Position numbers and translations under genes: made by a program. From assembly GCA_900142905.1 (NCBI GenBank), contig FSRV01000002.1, forward strand, positions 1,922,001 through 1,986,000: a stretch of DNA of 64,000 nt. Reading direction: 5' to 3'. This document shows, one piece after another, positions 53,193 to 61,497 of this stretch; position 1 is the stretch's first letter; each line of letters begins with the position of its first letter. The stretch is from Burkholderia sp. GAS332 (GTDB lineage Bacteria > Pseudomonadota > Gammaproteobacteria > Burkholderiales > Burkholderiaceae). The notes beneath the pieces are model-generated. The model was not told the DNA's origin, did no database searches, and saw only the letters and a program-made list of their open reading frames with translations.

Positions 53193-53819
53193 ATGATTAC
53201 GATCTGGGGACGCGCCAACTCGGTCAACGTACAGAAAGTCTTGTGGTGCTGCGACGAACTGGTGCTGCCGTACGAACGCATCGACGCGGGCCTGCAATTC
53301 GGCCGCAACAACGAGCCCGACTATCTCGCGATGAACCCGACAGGCAAGATTCCGACACTGGTCGACGACGACTTCGTGCTGTGGGAATCGAACTCGATCC
53401 TGCGCTATCTGGTGCTGCAATACGGCGAATCGAGCCTCCTGTATCCGTCCGAGCCGAAACTGCGCGCCAGCATCGACCGCTGGCTCGACTGGTCGCTCAC
53501 CACGCTGCAACCCGCGGAAAAGCCAGTGTTCTGGGCCCTCGTGCGCACGCCCGCCGCCCAGCGCGACGCCGCCAAACTCGCCACAGACTTCAGCGCGGTC
53601 ACGGTGCAGTGGCGCCTGCTGGACAACCATCTGCAAGGCCACTTCTTCCTCGAAGGCGAGAAGTTCACGCTCGCCGATATCGTAATCGGCGCCTACGCGA
53701 AGCGCTGGTTCGGGCTGGAAGGCGTTGAACGTCCGCCGCTGCCGAATCTGGAGCGCTGGTATTCCCGGATCGCGACGCGCCCGGGTTTCAAGAAATACAT
53801 CGATTTTCCGCTGACTTAA
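53193..53819 (+). CDS. Glutathione S-transferase family protein (first of two)
   Basis: Protein of 208 residues. The thioredoxin-like N-domain has MITIWGRANSVNVQKVLWCCDEL, MNPTGKIPTLVDD with the cis-Pro, and WESNSILRYL with the Glu-Ser that binds the gamma-glutamyl part of glutathione. The all-helical C-domain ends FKKYIDFPLT and includes LADIVIGAYAKRWF. Start ATG 53193 follows AAGGA by 8 bp. Acceptor substrate unknown. It is 32 bp ahead of the second GST, in the same direction. Confidence 0.87.
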   Translation: MITIWGRANSVNVQKVLWCCDELVLPYERIDAGLQFGRNNEPDYLAMNPTGKIPTLVDDDFVLWESNSILRYLVLQYGESSLLYPSEPKLRASIDRWLDWSLTTLQPAEKPVFWALVRTPAAQRDAAKLATDFSAVTVQWRLLDNHLQGHFFLEGEKFTLADIVIGAYAKRWFGLEGVERPPLPNLERWYSRIATRPGFKKYIDFPLT

Positions 53820-53851
53820 ACAAACCGGCGACCATCCGGCGCCCAACCGAC

Positions 53852-54478
53852 ATGACGATCACGCTCTACGCATGGGGCACGCCGAACGGCCGCAAGGTCA
53901 GCGTCGCGCTCGAAGAAATGGAACTGCCGTACACGGTGCAGCCGGTCAACATCGGCCGTGGGGAGCAGTTCCAGCCGGACTTTCTGCATATCAGCCCAAA
54001 CAACAAGATTCCTGCGATCGTCGATACGGACGGGCCGGACGGCCAGCCGATCAGCGTGTTCGAGTCGGGTGCGGTGCTGCTGTATCTTGCCGAAAAGACC
54101 GGCAAATTCCTGCCGAAGACGCTGCGCGAACGCGTCCCGGTACTTGAGTGGCTGATGTGGCAAATGGGCGGCTTCGGCCCGATACCGGGTCAGGTGCACC
54201 ACTTCGCCGCGCTCGAATCGGCCGCCGACCGCACCTATGGTCTCAAACGCTATTCGGACGAAACCCACCGTTTGTACGGCGTGCTCGACCGGCGCCTCGC
54301 GCAAACGGAGTTCGTGGCGGGGGAATTGTCGGTGGCGGATTTCGCGATTCTCGGCTGGGCGTGGCGTCACGAACGGCACAAAGTGGATCTCGCCACCTAT
54401 CCAAACGTGCAACGCTGGTACAAGGCGCTGTTCGCGCGGCCCGGCGTGCAGCGCGGCTTTGCGGTGAAACTCGACTAA
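53852..54478 (+). CDS. Nu-class GST / disulfide-bond oxidoreductase (YfcG-like)
   Basis: Protein of 208 residues. The motif WGTPNGRKVSVALEEMELPY with TPNG and the SPNNKIPAIVD/FESGAVLLYLAEKTGKFLP blocks match the YfcG/YghU (nu) class, which reduces disulfides with two bound glutathiones rather than conjugating them. The C-domain carries WLMWQMGGFGPIPGQVHHF, also class-typical. It is probably co-transcribed with the preceding GST but belongs to a different class, so the pair is not a simple tandem duplication. Confidence 0.87.
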   Translation: MTITLYAWGTPNGRKVSVALEEMELPYTVQPVNIGRGEQFQPDFLHISPNNKIPAIVDTDGPDGQPISVFESGAVLLYLAEKTGKFLPKTLRERVPVLEWLMWQMGGFGPIPGQVHHFAALESAADRTYGLKRYSDETHRLYGVLDRRLAQTEFVAGELSVADFAILGWAWRHERHKVDLATYPNVQRWYKALFARPGVQRGFAVKLD

Positions 54479-54581
54479 GTCCGGCGGCCTCATGCTTCGC
54501 GGCGGCGCCCAGCCGCGACCGGTAGGCGTACCAGAATCGGACACCGGCACAGCGAAGCACGATGGCCTTTATAATCGACCC

Positions 54582-55166
54582 ATGAAGACTGCCAAGCCCG
54601 CCGCGACCGCCGACCACGCCCCCCCTGCCGCCTCCGCTCATCACCATGAGCCGGGGCACATGCACGGTGCGCACGGTGAATCGCAGGAAGCCGCCCTGAC
54701 TCTCGCGGAAGAATATTGCCGCGAACGCGGCGAAAAACTCACGCCAATCCGCCGCAAAGTGCTCGAATTGCTGCTAAATTCCGGGCGCGCCACCAAAGCG
54801 TATTCGTTGCTCGACGACATGCGCCAGATCCATCCCGGCTCGGCGCCGCCCACGGTTTACCGGGCGCTCGACTTTCTGCTCTCGGCCGGACTCGTGCACC
54901 GCATCGAATCGATCAATGCCTTTACTGTCTGCCACGACCTGACGCAATGCCAGCACGGCATTCTGGTGGTCTGTCAGCAATGCGGCAACGTCACCGAACT
55001 GCATCAGCCTAAACTGCGCCAGGCGCTCGTCGCGCAAATCGAAGACGCGGGCTACCGTCTCGCCAGTGATGAAATCGAATTGAAGGGATTGTGTTCCGCC
55101 TGTCAGACCGCGGAAGCGGCCAGCGCCGGCGCCAGTGCCGCAACACCAGTCGCCGCCGCCAAATGA
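54582..55166 (+). CDS. zur: Fur-family regulator, Zur-like
   Basis: Metalloregulator of 194 residues. A His-rich N-terminal leader (SAHHHEPGHMHGAHGE) precedes the winged helix (LTPIRRKVLELLLNSGRATKAYSLLDDM and APPTVYRALDFLLSAGLVHRIES). The dimerisation domain has VCQQCGNVTEL and CSAC, the two CxxC pairs of the structural zinc site. The NAFTVCHDL and QCQHG residues fit a Zur-type zinc sensor better than an iron Fur. No znuABC operon is adjacent in the window, so targets are unlinked. ATG 54582 is chosen over an upstream one. Confidence 0.8.
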   Translation: MKTAKPAATADHAPPAASAHHHEPGHMHGAHGESQEAALTLAEEYCRERGEKLTPIRRKVLELLLNSGRATKAYSLLDDMRQIHPGSAPPTVYRALDFLLSAGLVHRIESINAFTVCHDLTQCQHGILVVCQQCGNVTELHQPKLRQALVAQIEDAGYRLASDEIELKGLCSACQTAEAASAGASAATPVAAAK

Positions 55167-55174
55167 CAGCAGCG

Positions 55175-55205
55175 CCGGCAATCAGATTTGCAAGCTGATT
55201 GCCGG
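55175..55205 (+). terminator. Terminator hairpin of the zur-like gene
   Basis: CCGGCAATCAG and CTGATTGCCGG form a perfect 11-bp stem with a 9-nt loop 9 bp after the stop codon. A weak U tract (CGTTTC) follows. Confidence 0.65.
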
Positions 55206-55276
55206 GCGTTTCGCTGCGCGGTTGTTTGCCGCCGACGATGCGGTGGCGAGCAACCGCCACCCTCCCACGAGATCAC

Positions 55277-55789
55277 TCAGCCCGCCGCGCGGGCGTCGAT
55301 CGCGTCGTGCAATAGCGTCACGAGGTCTTCCGGCAAGGCCGGCTTGGTCATGAAATGCTGGAAGCCTTCGCCGATGCTGCGCAAGCGGTAAGCGTCGTCG
55401 GTATGACCCGTGAGTGCGACGGCCACCGATGGCGGGTGGTCACCGCGAATCTCGTGATCGCGCAGCCGCTGGATCAGATAAAAGCCGTCCATGGCCGGCA
55501 ATTCGAGGTCGCACACCACGGCGTCAGGCAACAGCCGCAGCGCCGCTTCGACGCCCGCTTCCGCATCCGCCACAGCGACGACATGCGCCCCTTCCGCCTC
55601 GAGTAACAAGGTCAGTGATTCCCGGCTATCCCGGTCGTCTTCGACGAGCACGATCGTGGCCTGATCGAGTCTCAATGCTCCGTTCATGTTTTGTTGTTGC
55701 TCAAAAAAACCGGTTAGGCCGTCAGACGTGGCCAACGTATCGTCCTGCTGCGTGCCGCCGAGTTGCGCAGCTACGGGTTCGCTGTTCAT
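55277..55789 (-). CDS. Stand-alone receiver-domain response regulator
   Basis: Protein of 170 residues: ~40 residues of polar leader, then a receiver domain with VEDDRDS, phosphoacceptor Asp in AVVCDLELPAMDGFYL, VALTG and the Lys in FMTKPALPEDL. There is no output domain, so it acts by protein contact or as a phosphate sink. No kinase is adjacent; the hybrid kinase at 47.5-49.4 kb is one unproven partner. The start could be 55789 or the internal ATG at MNGALRLDQ (about residue 35). Confidence 0.8.
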   Translation of the reverse strand: MNSEPVAAQLGGTQQDDTLATSDGLTGFFEQQQNMNGALRLDQATIVLVEDDRDSRESLTLLLEAEGAHVVAVADAEAGVEAALRLLPDAVVCDLELPAMDGFYLIQRLRDHEIRGDHPPSVAVALTGHTDDAYRLRSIGEGFQHFMTKPALPEDLVTLLHDAIDARAAG

Positions 55790-56258
55790 GGTTCCGACTC
55801 GATTTCATGCGTCGAGTTGCATACAGGCCCGCGATTGTAAAACATGGCCTGAGCGCAACGCGTGCGCACAGTAACGCGCCCAAATTGCACGCCAATGAAA
55901 AACCGGCCCTCGGCGCCCTTGTCCTGGCAGACCGATGCCGACACCCGATTCGCCGTGGCGGCGGCTGCAAACTCGTGTGCGCCGCCTTGCCCGCCCGGCG
56001 TCTTCTCTGACATTCACGTTCTTTTGCGACGCCGGCACTGTTGCGCGCTGTTGCGCGCTGTTGCGCGATGTGGCGTTTTCCTGCGCGGCGTTCACATCCA
56101 CTCCTCAGGTAGCACGCCGCGTGCCTCGCCGGTTTCGCCGTGGCGTCGGCATGGTTGCGCGAAGCTGCCTCCCAATCCGCGGCGGCGCTATCATCGTGTG
56201 CGCCGCGACGATGAGGTGTGGCGGCAAAAGCGCAATCTGGCTTGAGTCAGTGGGTGTG
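55790..56258. other. Non-coding gap with a 10-bp triple repeat
   Basis: About 470 bp without a credible gene on either strand; short frames here are Arg/Ala-rich composition artefacts. It contains TTGCGCGCTG repeated almost three times in tandem (56041-56070). No tRNA-like structure seen. Confidence 0.4.
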
Positions 56259-57092
56259 TCAGTCCGCTTTGCGCGGACCGATGCCCTGCACCAGCAAGGC
56301 CACCGCATGCCGGGCGATCTCCGCACCGCCGATATTGCGCCGCACGGGATCGTTACGCCACAGCTTCGACGTAGCCAGCGGCAGAATCGTCATCCCCAGC
56401 AGCGTCACGAACACCAGCGACGGCTCTAACCCGGCATTCAGCCGCCCTTCCTTTTGCCAGCGCGCGATGGCTGACAGCGACGCCTTCTGATGCACATCGC
56501 CGAAGCGTTCATGCATGCGCTGGCGCAGCAGGCCGCCGTCGCTGATCACTTCGCGCACCCACAGCGACGGAAACCACGGGTGGTCGCTCGCCACCTGCAC
56601 CAAACGCTGCGCGAGCAGCGTGATGGCGGCCACCGGGTCGTCGGGATTTTCCTGAAACGGCACGCCGAGCCCCGCGCGCAGCGGAGCGAAACGCTCGTCG
56701 ATCAACACGTCGAGCAGTTGATCGCGCGTCTTGAAGTAGTAATGCATCATCGCCGGCGTGAAACCCGCCTCACGGGCAATCTCCCCGAGCGTAGTGTCGA
56801 CGATGCCCTGCCGCGCGAACAAGGCGAGCGCGGCGTCCAGCAGGCGGCTGCGCTGCTCCGGGCCGCGCGCCGAGCCCGACGGCCGGCCGGGGCGCCGTGC
56901 GGGTGCGGGTGCGGGTGCGGGTGCGGGTGCGGGTGCGGGTGCGGGTGCGGGTGCGGGTGCGGGTGTTGCAATGTTCGCAGAGTCATCCGCGGCGGCGGAC
57001 ACCGCAGGCTTCGAAAGCTTTCGCGCCTTCGCGGCGGCTGTGCTGCGCGGCGTGCCCTTCACTTGCTGTTCATCTGGCGGAATCCTTGCCAT
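56259..57092 (-). CDS. TetR-family repressor with Ala-Pro repeat linker
   Basis: Regulator of 277 residues from ATG 57092 (MARIPPDEQQ). The first ~75 residues are a basic, low-complexity leader including an (Ala-Pro) run encoded by 11 perfect hexanucleotide units (56897-56962). The helix-turn-helix follows (LLDAALALFARQGIVDTTLGEIAREAGFTPAMMHYYFKTRDQLLDVLID), then a ligand-binding helical domain. It is divergent from a DHA2 exporter, the classic repressor-pump arrangement. Repeat-length changes would vary the linker by two residues without frameshift. Confidence 0.85.
   Translation of the reverse strand: MARIPPDEQQVKGTPRSTAAAKARKLSKPAVSAAADDSANIATPAPAPAPAPAPAPAPAPAPAPARRPGRPSGSARGPEQRSRLLDAALALFARQGIVDTTLGEIAREAGFTPAMMHYYFKTRDQLLDVLIDERFAPLRAGLGVPFQENPDDPVAAITLLAQRLVQVASDHPWFPSLWVREVISDGGLLRQRMHERFGDVHQKASLSAIARWQKEGRLNAGLEPSLVFVTLLGMTILPLATSKLWRNDPVRRNIGGAEIARHAVALLVQGIGPRKAD
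56897..56962. repeat. Hexanucleotide microsatellite, 11 units of GTGCGG
   Basis: Eleven perfect GTGCGG units (plus strand) inside the TetR coding region, read on the minus strand as alternating Ala-Pro codons. Perfect unit identity suggests recent expansion by slippage. Confidence 0.95.
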
Positions 57093-57128
57093 TGCATTCA
57101 ATTTGACGAGTGACGCGATGTCGCATAT

Positions 57129-57150
57129 ATTAATCTCCGAATTAATTAAT
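57129..57150. promoter_or_regulatory. A/T-rich ATTAAT repeats between tetR-type gene and exporter
   Basis: ATTAAT occurs at 57129, 57141 and 57145 in the 75-bp divergent gap; the first two form an inverted/direct repeat with a 6-bp spacer. It is the only strong A/T island nearby, suited to overlapping promoters and the TetR operator. Confidence 0.45.
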
Positions 57151-57167
57151 TTCAACACCGTGGCGCC

Positions 57168-58703
57168 ATGGACCAACCGACAACGACTCAACCCGCCGGA
57201 CTGACAACGCCAGATGCGCAGCCTGGCGTCCGGGCAACCGACCACCCGCCGATCCGCCTTCTGTTTCCGGCGTTGCTGCTGGTCATGCTGCTCGCCGCGC
57301 TCGATCAGACGATTGTCTCGACCGCGCTGCCGACCATCGTCGGCGAACTCGGCGGGCTCAGCAACCTGTCATGGGTGGTCACCGCCTACCTGCTCAGCTC
57401 GACCATCGTCGTGCCGCTGTACGGCAAATTCGGCGATCTGTTCGGCCGCAAGATCGTGCTGCAAACGGCGATCGTCGTGTTCCTCGTCGGCTCCGCGTTG
57501 TGCGGCATCGCGCAGGACATGACCCAGTTGATCGTGCTGCGCGCGCTGCAAGGGCTCGGCGGCGGCGGTCTGCTAGTCGTGACAATGGCCGCCATCGCGG
57601 ACGTCATTCCGCCGGCTGAACGCGGCCGCTACCAGGGGGTATTCGGCGGCGTGTTCGGTCTGGCGACGGTGATCGGCCCGCTGCTCGGCGGATTTCTCGT
57701 CGAGCACCTGTCATGGCGCTGGATTTTTTACATCAACCTGCCGCTCGGCATCATTTCGCTGGCGGTGATCGGCGCGGTCTTCAAACCACACGTGCGCCAT
57801 GTGAAGCACACCATCGACTACATGGGCGCCGCGTTTCTCGCCGGCGCGCTCACCTGCATCATCCTGTTCACGAGCCAGGGCGGCACGATCCTGCCGTGGT
57901 CGTCGCCGCAGTTGTGGTTCACGCTGGGCATGGGGCTCGTGGCGATCTGGGGTTTCATCCACGAAGAGCGCACGGCTGTCGAACCGATCATGCCGCTCGA
58001 ACTCTTCAAACAACGCACGTTTTTACTGAGCAGTCTGATCGGCTTCATCATCGGCGTGTCGCTGTTCGGCTCGGTCACGTTCCTGCCGCTATATTTGCAG
58101 GTCGTCAAAGGCTCGACGCCGACGGAAGCCGGCATGCAGATGTTGCCGATGATGGGCGGTCTGTTCGTGATGTCGATGGTGACCGGACGCTTGATCAGCA
58201 AGATCGGCAAGTACCGCATGTTCCCAATCGCCGGCACGTTTCTCGTGGCCGTCGCCATGCTGCTGCTCGCACGCCTGCAGATCGACACGCCCATTCATGT
58301 GATGTATCTCTACATGGGCATTCTCGGCTTCGGCCTCGGCATGGTGATGCAGGTGCTGATTCTCGCCGTGCAAAATACGGTCGAGTTCAAGCACATGGGT
58401 GTGGCCACGTCGGGCGCGACGTTGTTCCGCTCAATCGGCGGCTCGATCGGTGTAGCCAGTTTTGGTGCGGTGTTTTCCAATGGCCTCGCCGCGCGCCTGG
58501 AAAAGCTGATTCCGCCCGACACCGAATTGCCGCACGCACTCGGACCGCTGGCCATCCACCAGTTGCCTGAAGCGCTGCGCGACGATTATCTGCAGGCGTT
58601 TGCCGGCGCGTTGCACACGGTGTATCTGTCAGCGGCCTGCGTCGTGGTGCTGGCCTTCGCACTCGCGTGGCTTCTGAAGGATCATCCGCTGCGCAAGCAC
58701 TAA
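57168..58703 (+). CDS. MFS multidrug exporter, DHA2 (EmrB/QacA) family
   Basis: Inner-membrane drug/proton antiporter of 511 residues with about 14 predicted helices. Family motifs: [23 protein letters not shown] in helix one, [12 protein letters not shown] (motif A), [26 protein letters not shown], and [16 protein letters not shown] (motif C-like). Such pumps expel lipophilic drugs or fatty acids. No emrA-type adaptor gene lies beside it, so it probably works alone. Divergent TetR repressor is 75 bp away. Confidence 0.9.
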   Translation: MDQPTTTQPAGLTTPDAQPGVRATDHPPIRLLFPALLLVMLLAALDQTIVSTALPTIVGELGGLSNLSWVVTAYLLSSTIVVPLYGKFGDLFGRKIVLQTAIVVFLVGSALCGIAQDMTQLIVLRALQGLGGGGLLVVTMAAIADVIPPAERGRYQGVFGGVFGLATVIGPLLGGFLVEHLSWRWIFYINLPLGIISLAVIGAVFKPHVRHVKHTIDYMGAAFLAGALTCIILFTSQGGTILPWSSPQLWFTLGMGLVAIWGFIHEERTAVEPIMPLELFKQRTFLLSSLIGFIIGVSLFGSVTFLPLYLQVVKGSTPTEAGMQMLPMMGGLFVMSMVTGRLISKIGKYRMFPIAGTFLVAVAMLLLARLQIDTPIHVMYLYMGILGFGLGMVMQVLILAVQNTVEFKHMGVATSGATLFRSIGGSIGVASFGAVFSNGLAARLEKLIPPDTELPHALGPLAIHQLPEALRDDYLQAFAGALHTVYLSAACVVVLAFALAWLLKDHPLRKH

Positions 58704-59121
58704 ATGCCGTATCACGTTTCCCGCAAGCGTTTTCTGCAAGCGCTTGATGACGAGGTCGAACGCAACGCGCTTCGACCTCGTTCTGCTTTCATCGCCGCCC
58801 TTCCATTCTGCTGATTCCACCATCGCGCCATCGCCTGCGCGAGCGGCGTAAAAAAAACCATCCGCCTGTTCGTTCTGCAGACATGGGCAGTGTTTCGTCG
58901 TACCTACAAATGCGCTCCAGCGCACCTGAAGTAGGTGAGAACGTCGATTGACGTTCTCACCGAAACGCCACATATTGCAAGCAGCGGCACCGCAAGCGAG
59001 AACTTGCGTCCCAAGGTTCTCCAGCGCACGTGGATCGTGGTTTCCGCGGACTTTGCTTCGCGCCTCAACGCGATCTGGAGCATGCCGTATAGGCATTGTT
59101 TTCCACAGGTGGGTCCACAGT
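58704..59121. other. Non-coding gap with a perfect stem-loop
   Basis: About 420 bp with no convincing gene. GGTGAGAACGTC (58934-58945) and GACGTTCTCACC (58950-58961) form a perfect 12-bp stem with a GATT loop. No U run follows on either strand, so a protein- or RNA-level regulatory site is as likely as a terminator. Confidence 0.5.
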
Positions 59122-60189
59122 ATGTCCACCCAGACAATACCCGGCCATAGTTTTCCGACGCCCTGCAAACGCTGTGGCGGTGCGCTATACCGGCAAGTCG
59201 ACTATTGCCCGTATTGCGGCGCGGTGCATCCACTCGACACCGACCCACACAAGCGCGTTGTGATTCCCGGCAGCCGCGCCAGTGCCATGAACAAGACGGC
59301 GCAGAAAAGCAGCTTCGACCCGGCACAGCCGAGCGAAGCCGAGCTCGCCGCGCAGGCTGCGTCCATCGACGAAGCCGCCCCTATCGAGCCCCCGATGCTG
59401 CCGGTACTCGCGTCGTATCCTCCGCGCGTTGAGCCGCCGCCTTCCGCCGATCTGCCGCCTTCTGCCGATCCGCCGCATTCTGGCGGTCGCAGCGTGTTCC
59501 CGTTGCGCCGGATACTGATCGCAATCGTGGTCATTGGCGCAATCGGACTAGCGTATGTCGCCTATGCACTATTCAGCGACAACCACGAATCGCAGAACGC
59601 CAACACCGAGCAGACTGCAGACAACCCGCAGGACGCAAGAACGGCAACCGGCACGATTGCGCTGTACACACCGGCTCAATCGACGAACCAGGCTGCAGCG
59701 GTTAAGCCCGCTGTTCCCAGCAGTCCCGCCAAGGCGGCACCGGCAATCCCAGCCACACCGATTACGCCGCCGGCAGCCGCAACACCTGTGAAACCAGCGG
59801 CGCCGCAATTCCGCGATGCGGCGCAAGCGCTGCAGGCTGCGCGTCTGGCCTTCGGGGCCAACGATCTGTCCGCGGCACAAGCGGCGCTTGGCGCGGCGCA
59901 AACGCTGCAACCCGACAACGCCGACGCACAAAGTCTGCTGACCGAACTGAAGCCGCTCGCCGCGCGCCGCGACGCCGCGTTGCAGGCCGCACAGTTGTGT
60001 GCCGCGCAGCAGTCGTGGAGTTGCGCACGCCAGCACGCCAATGAGGCGCTCGCGATCGACACCGGCAACGACACGGCGAAGACGATCCTCGAACGCGTGA
60101 TTCAGGAGACAGGTTGGGCGCCGCTCAAACCGCATGCGGCGATCGACAGTCCGGTCAGTGATAAATCATCTGGATACCGAATTTCATAG
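59122..60189 (+). CDS. Zinc-ribbon, single-pass membrane protein
   Basis: Protein of 355 residues. An N-terminal zinc ribbon (CKRCGGALYRQVDYCPYCG, about 15-33) is followed by a Pro/Ala-rich cytosolic part, one transmembrane helix (about 130-150, ILIAIVVIGAIGLAYVAYALF), a long Ala/Pro/Thr-rich periplasmic linker and a C-terminal helical TPR-like region (AQALQAARLAFGANDLSAAQAALGAAQTLQPDNADAQSLL) with two Cys (LCAAQQSWSC). No enzyme motif. Layout suggests a membrane sensor or scaffold; function unknown. ATG 59122 is the likely start since the ribbon follows it directly. Confidence 0.62.
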   Translation: MSTQTIPGHSFPTPCKRCGGALYRQVDYCPYCGAVHPLDTDPHKRVVIPGSRASAMNKTAQKSSFDPAQPSEAELAAQAASIDEAAPIEPPMLPVLASYPPRVEPPPSADLPPSADPPHSGGRSVFPLRRILIAIVVIGAIGLAYVAYALFSDNHESQNANTEQTADNPQDARTATGTIALYTPAQSTNQAAAVKPAVPSSPAKAAPAIPATPITPPAAATPVKPAAPQFRDAAQALQAARLAFGANDLSAAQAALGAAQTLQPDNADAQSLLTELKPLAARRDAALQAAQLCAAQQSWSCARQHANEALAIDTGNDTAKTILERVIQETGWAPLKPHAAIDSPVSDKSSGYRIS

Positions 60190-60392
60190 CGGTCCGCGCG
60201 ACCGATTTTCCTGACTGACCTCATGAATCATGGCACGCCCGATCGCACTGCCGTTTCGCGTGCCCTCTGAGCGGCAACAGACGGACATGGCATGCGCAGC
60301 GCATTGAACATGAGATGGCAAACCGGCTTGCGAGTGCTTCGCGCGCGCCGACGCGAGAGGCGGTTCAAACTTGACCGAAAGGTGGATAGACC

Positions 60393-61469
60393 ATGCTGAA
60401 GAGACTTCTCGCGGGATGGCTGGGGCTGGCGCTAATGGTCATGTGTTCGTTCGCCGGCGCGGAGCCTGCGCACTACAAGATCGTCACCGGTCCGGAACGG
60501 GGTACGTACATTCAGATCGGCCAGGATCTGTCGAAATGGGTGGCGCAGCCGGCGGGCATCGACCTGGAAGTCATGGCGTCGAAGGGCTCGGCTGAAAACG
60601 TGCAGCGCATGCGCTTCGAGCCGGGCGTGAAGCTCGCGCTGGTGCAGTCCGACGTGTATCAGGCCTACATCGACATGGCCAACGCGGGCAACGCCGACGC
60701 AGGTACGGCAATCCGGCCGCTGCGGCTCATCATGCCACTCTACGACGAGGAAATTAACGTCGTGGTACGCGCGGACTCGCCGATGAAAACCTTCGCCGAC
60801 ATCAAGGACAAGAGCATCAGTGTGGGCCTGATCGGCAGCGGCACCGCGCAATCGGCCACGACCCTCTATCACCTGATGTTCGGTCAGGCGATTCCCGAGC
60901 AGAACATCCAGCACCTGAGTAACGAAGACGCGCTAGCCGCGTTGATCGTCAAGAAAGTGGATGTTGCGATCATCGTGGTCGGACAGCCGGCGAAACTGTT
61001 CACCGACATGAATCCCGAATTGCTGCAACAGCTTCGCCCGCTGAGGGTTGATCCCAACGCGCCCGAAACCGCCCGTGCGAAGCAGACCTATTTCCCCGCG
61101 ACGCTCCGCGCGACCAGCTATCCGAACTGGTTGAAGGAAGATGTCCCCACGCTGACGGTGAAGGCCTTTCTCGTCACCTACGATTACGGTCTGCGCGACA
61201 CCGTGGTCAACCTGAATCGCTTTGCGGATTCGCTGTGCACCAACTTCGATAATCTGCAGGAACACGGGCATCCGAAGTGGAAGCAGGTGAAACTCGAATT
61301 GCCGACTCTCGTGCGCGGATGGAAATACTACGGGCCCGTGGAGAAACATTTGCGTGCGTGTCTCACGAACAAAAGCGCGGCGATCAGCGCGACGGCGGCG
61401 CAAGCCGCCGCGCAGAAACCGCACGCCTCGTGCACGGATCAGGAGCGTTTGCTGTTGCTGTGCAAGTAA
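60393..61469 (+). CDS. TAXI-family solute-binding protein
   Basis: Periplasmic binding protein of 358 residues with a signal peptide (cleavage near FAGA-E, residue 23). The TAXI (TRAP-associated extracytoplasmic) family opening YKIVTGPERGTYIQIGQDLSKWV is followed by SVGLIGSGTAQSATTLYHLMFG and DALAALIVKKVDVAIIVVGQPAKLF. The C-terminus has a Cys-containing tail (SCTDQERLLLLCK). No TRAP membrane subunits are adjacent, so it is an orphan or sensor-type binding protein. It follows the zinc-ribbon gene in the same direction after 203 bp. Confidence 0.82.
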   Translation: MLKRLLAGWLGLALMVMCSFAGAEPAHYKIVTGPERGTYIQIGQDLSKWVAQPAGIDLEVMASKGSAENVQRMRFEPGVKLALVQSDVYQAYIDMANAGNADAGTAIRPLRLIMPLYDEEINVVVRADSPMKTFADIKDKSISVGLIGSGTAQSATTLYHLMFGQAIPEQNIQHLSNEDALAALIVKKVDVAIIVVGQPAKLFTDMNPELLQQLRPLRVDPNAPETARAKQTYFPATLRATSYPNWLKEDVPTLTVKAFLVTYDYGLRDTVVNLNRFADSLCTNFDNLQEHGHPKWKQVKLELPTLVRGWKYYGPVEKHLRACLTNKSAAISATAAQAAAQKPHASCTDQERLLLLCK

Positions 61470-61497
61470 GTAAAGTCGCGTGGCGAGAGGCACGCGT

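Noticed and set aside
55786..56013. 75-codon minus-strand frame starting MSEKTPGGQG
   Set aside because: Weak ribosome site, overlap with the receiver gene start and no family resemblance.
58629..59168. 179-codon minus-strand frame in the exporter/zinc-ribbon gap
   Set aside because: It overlaps the ends of two good genes and its protein has no recognisable motif; the stem-loop lies inside it.
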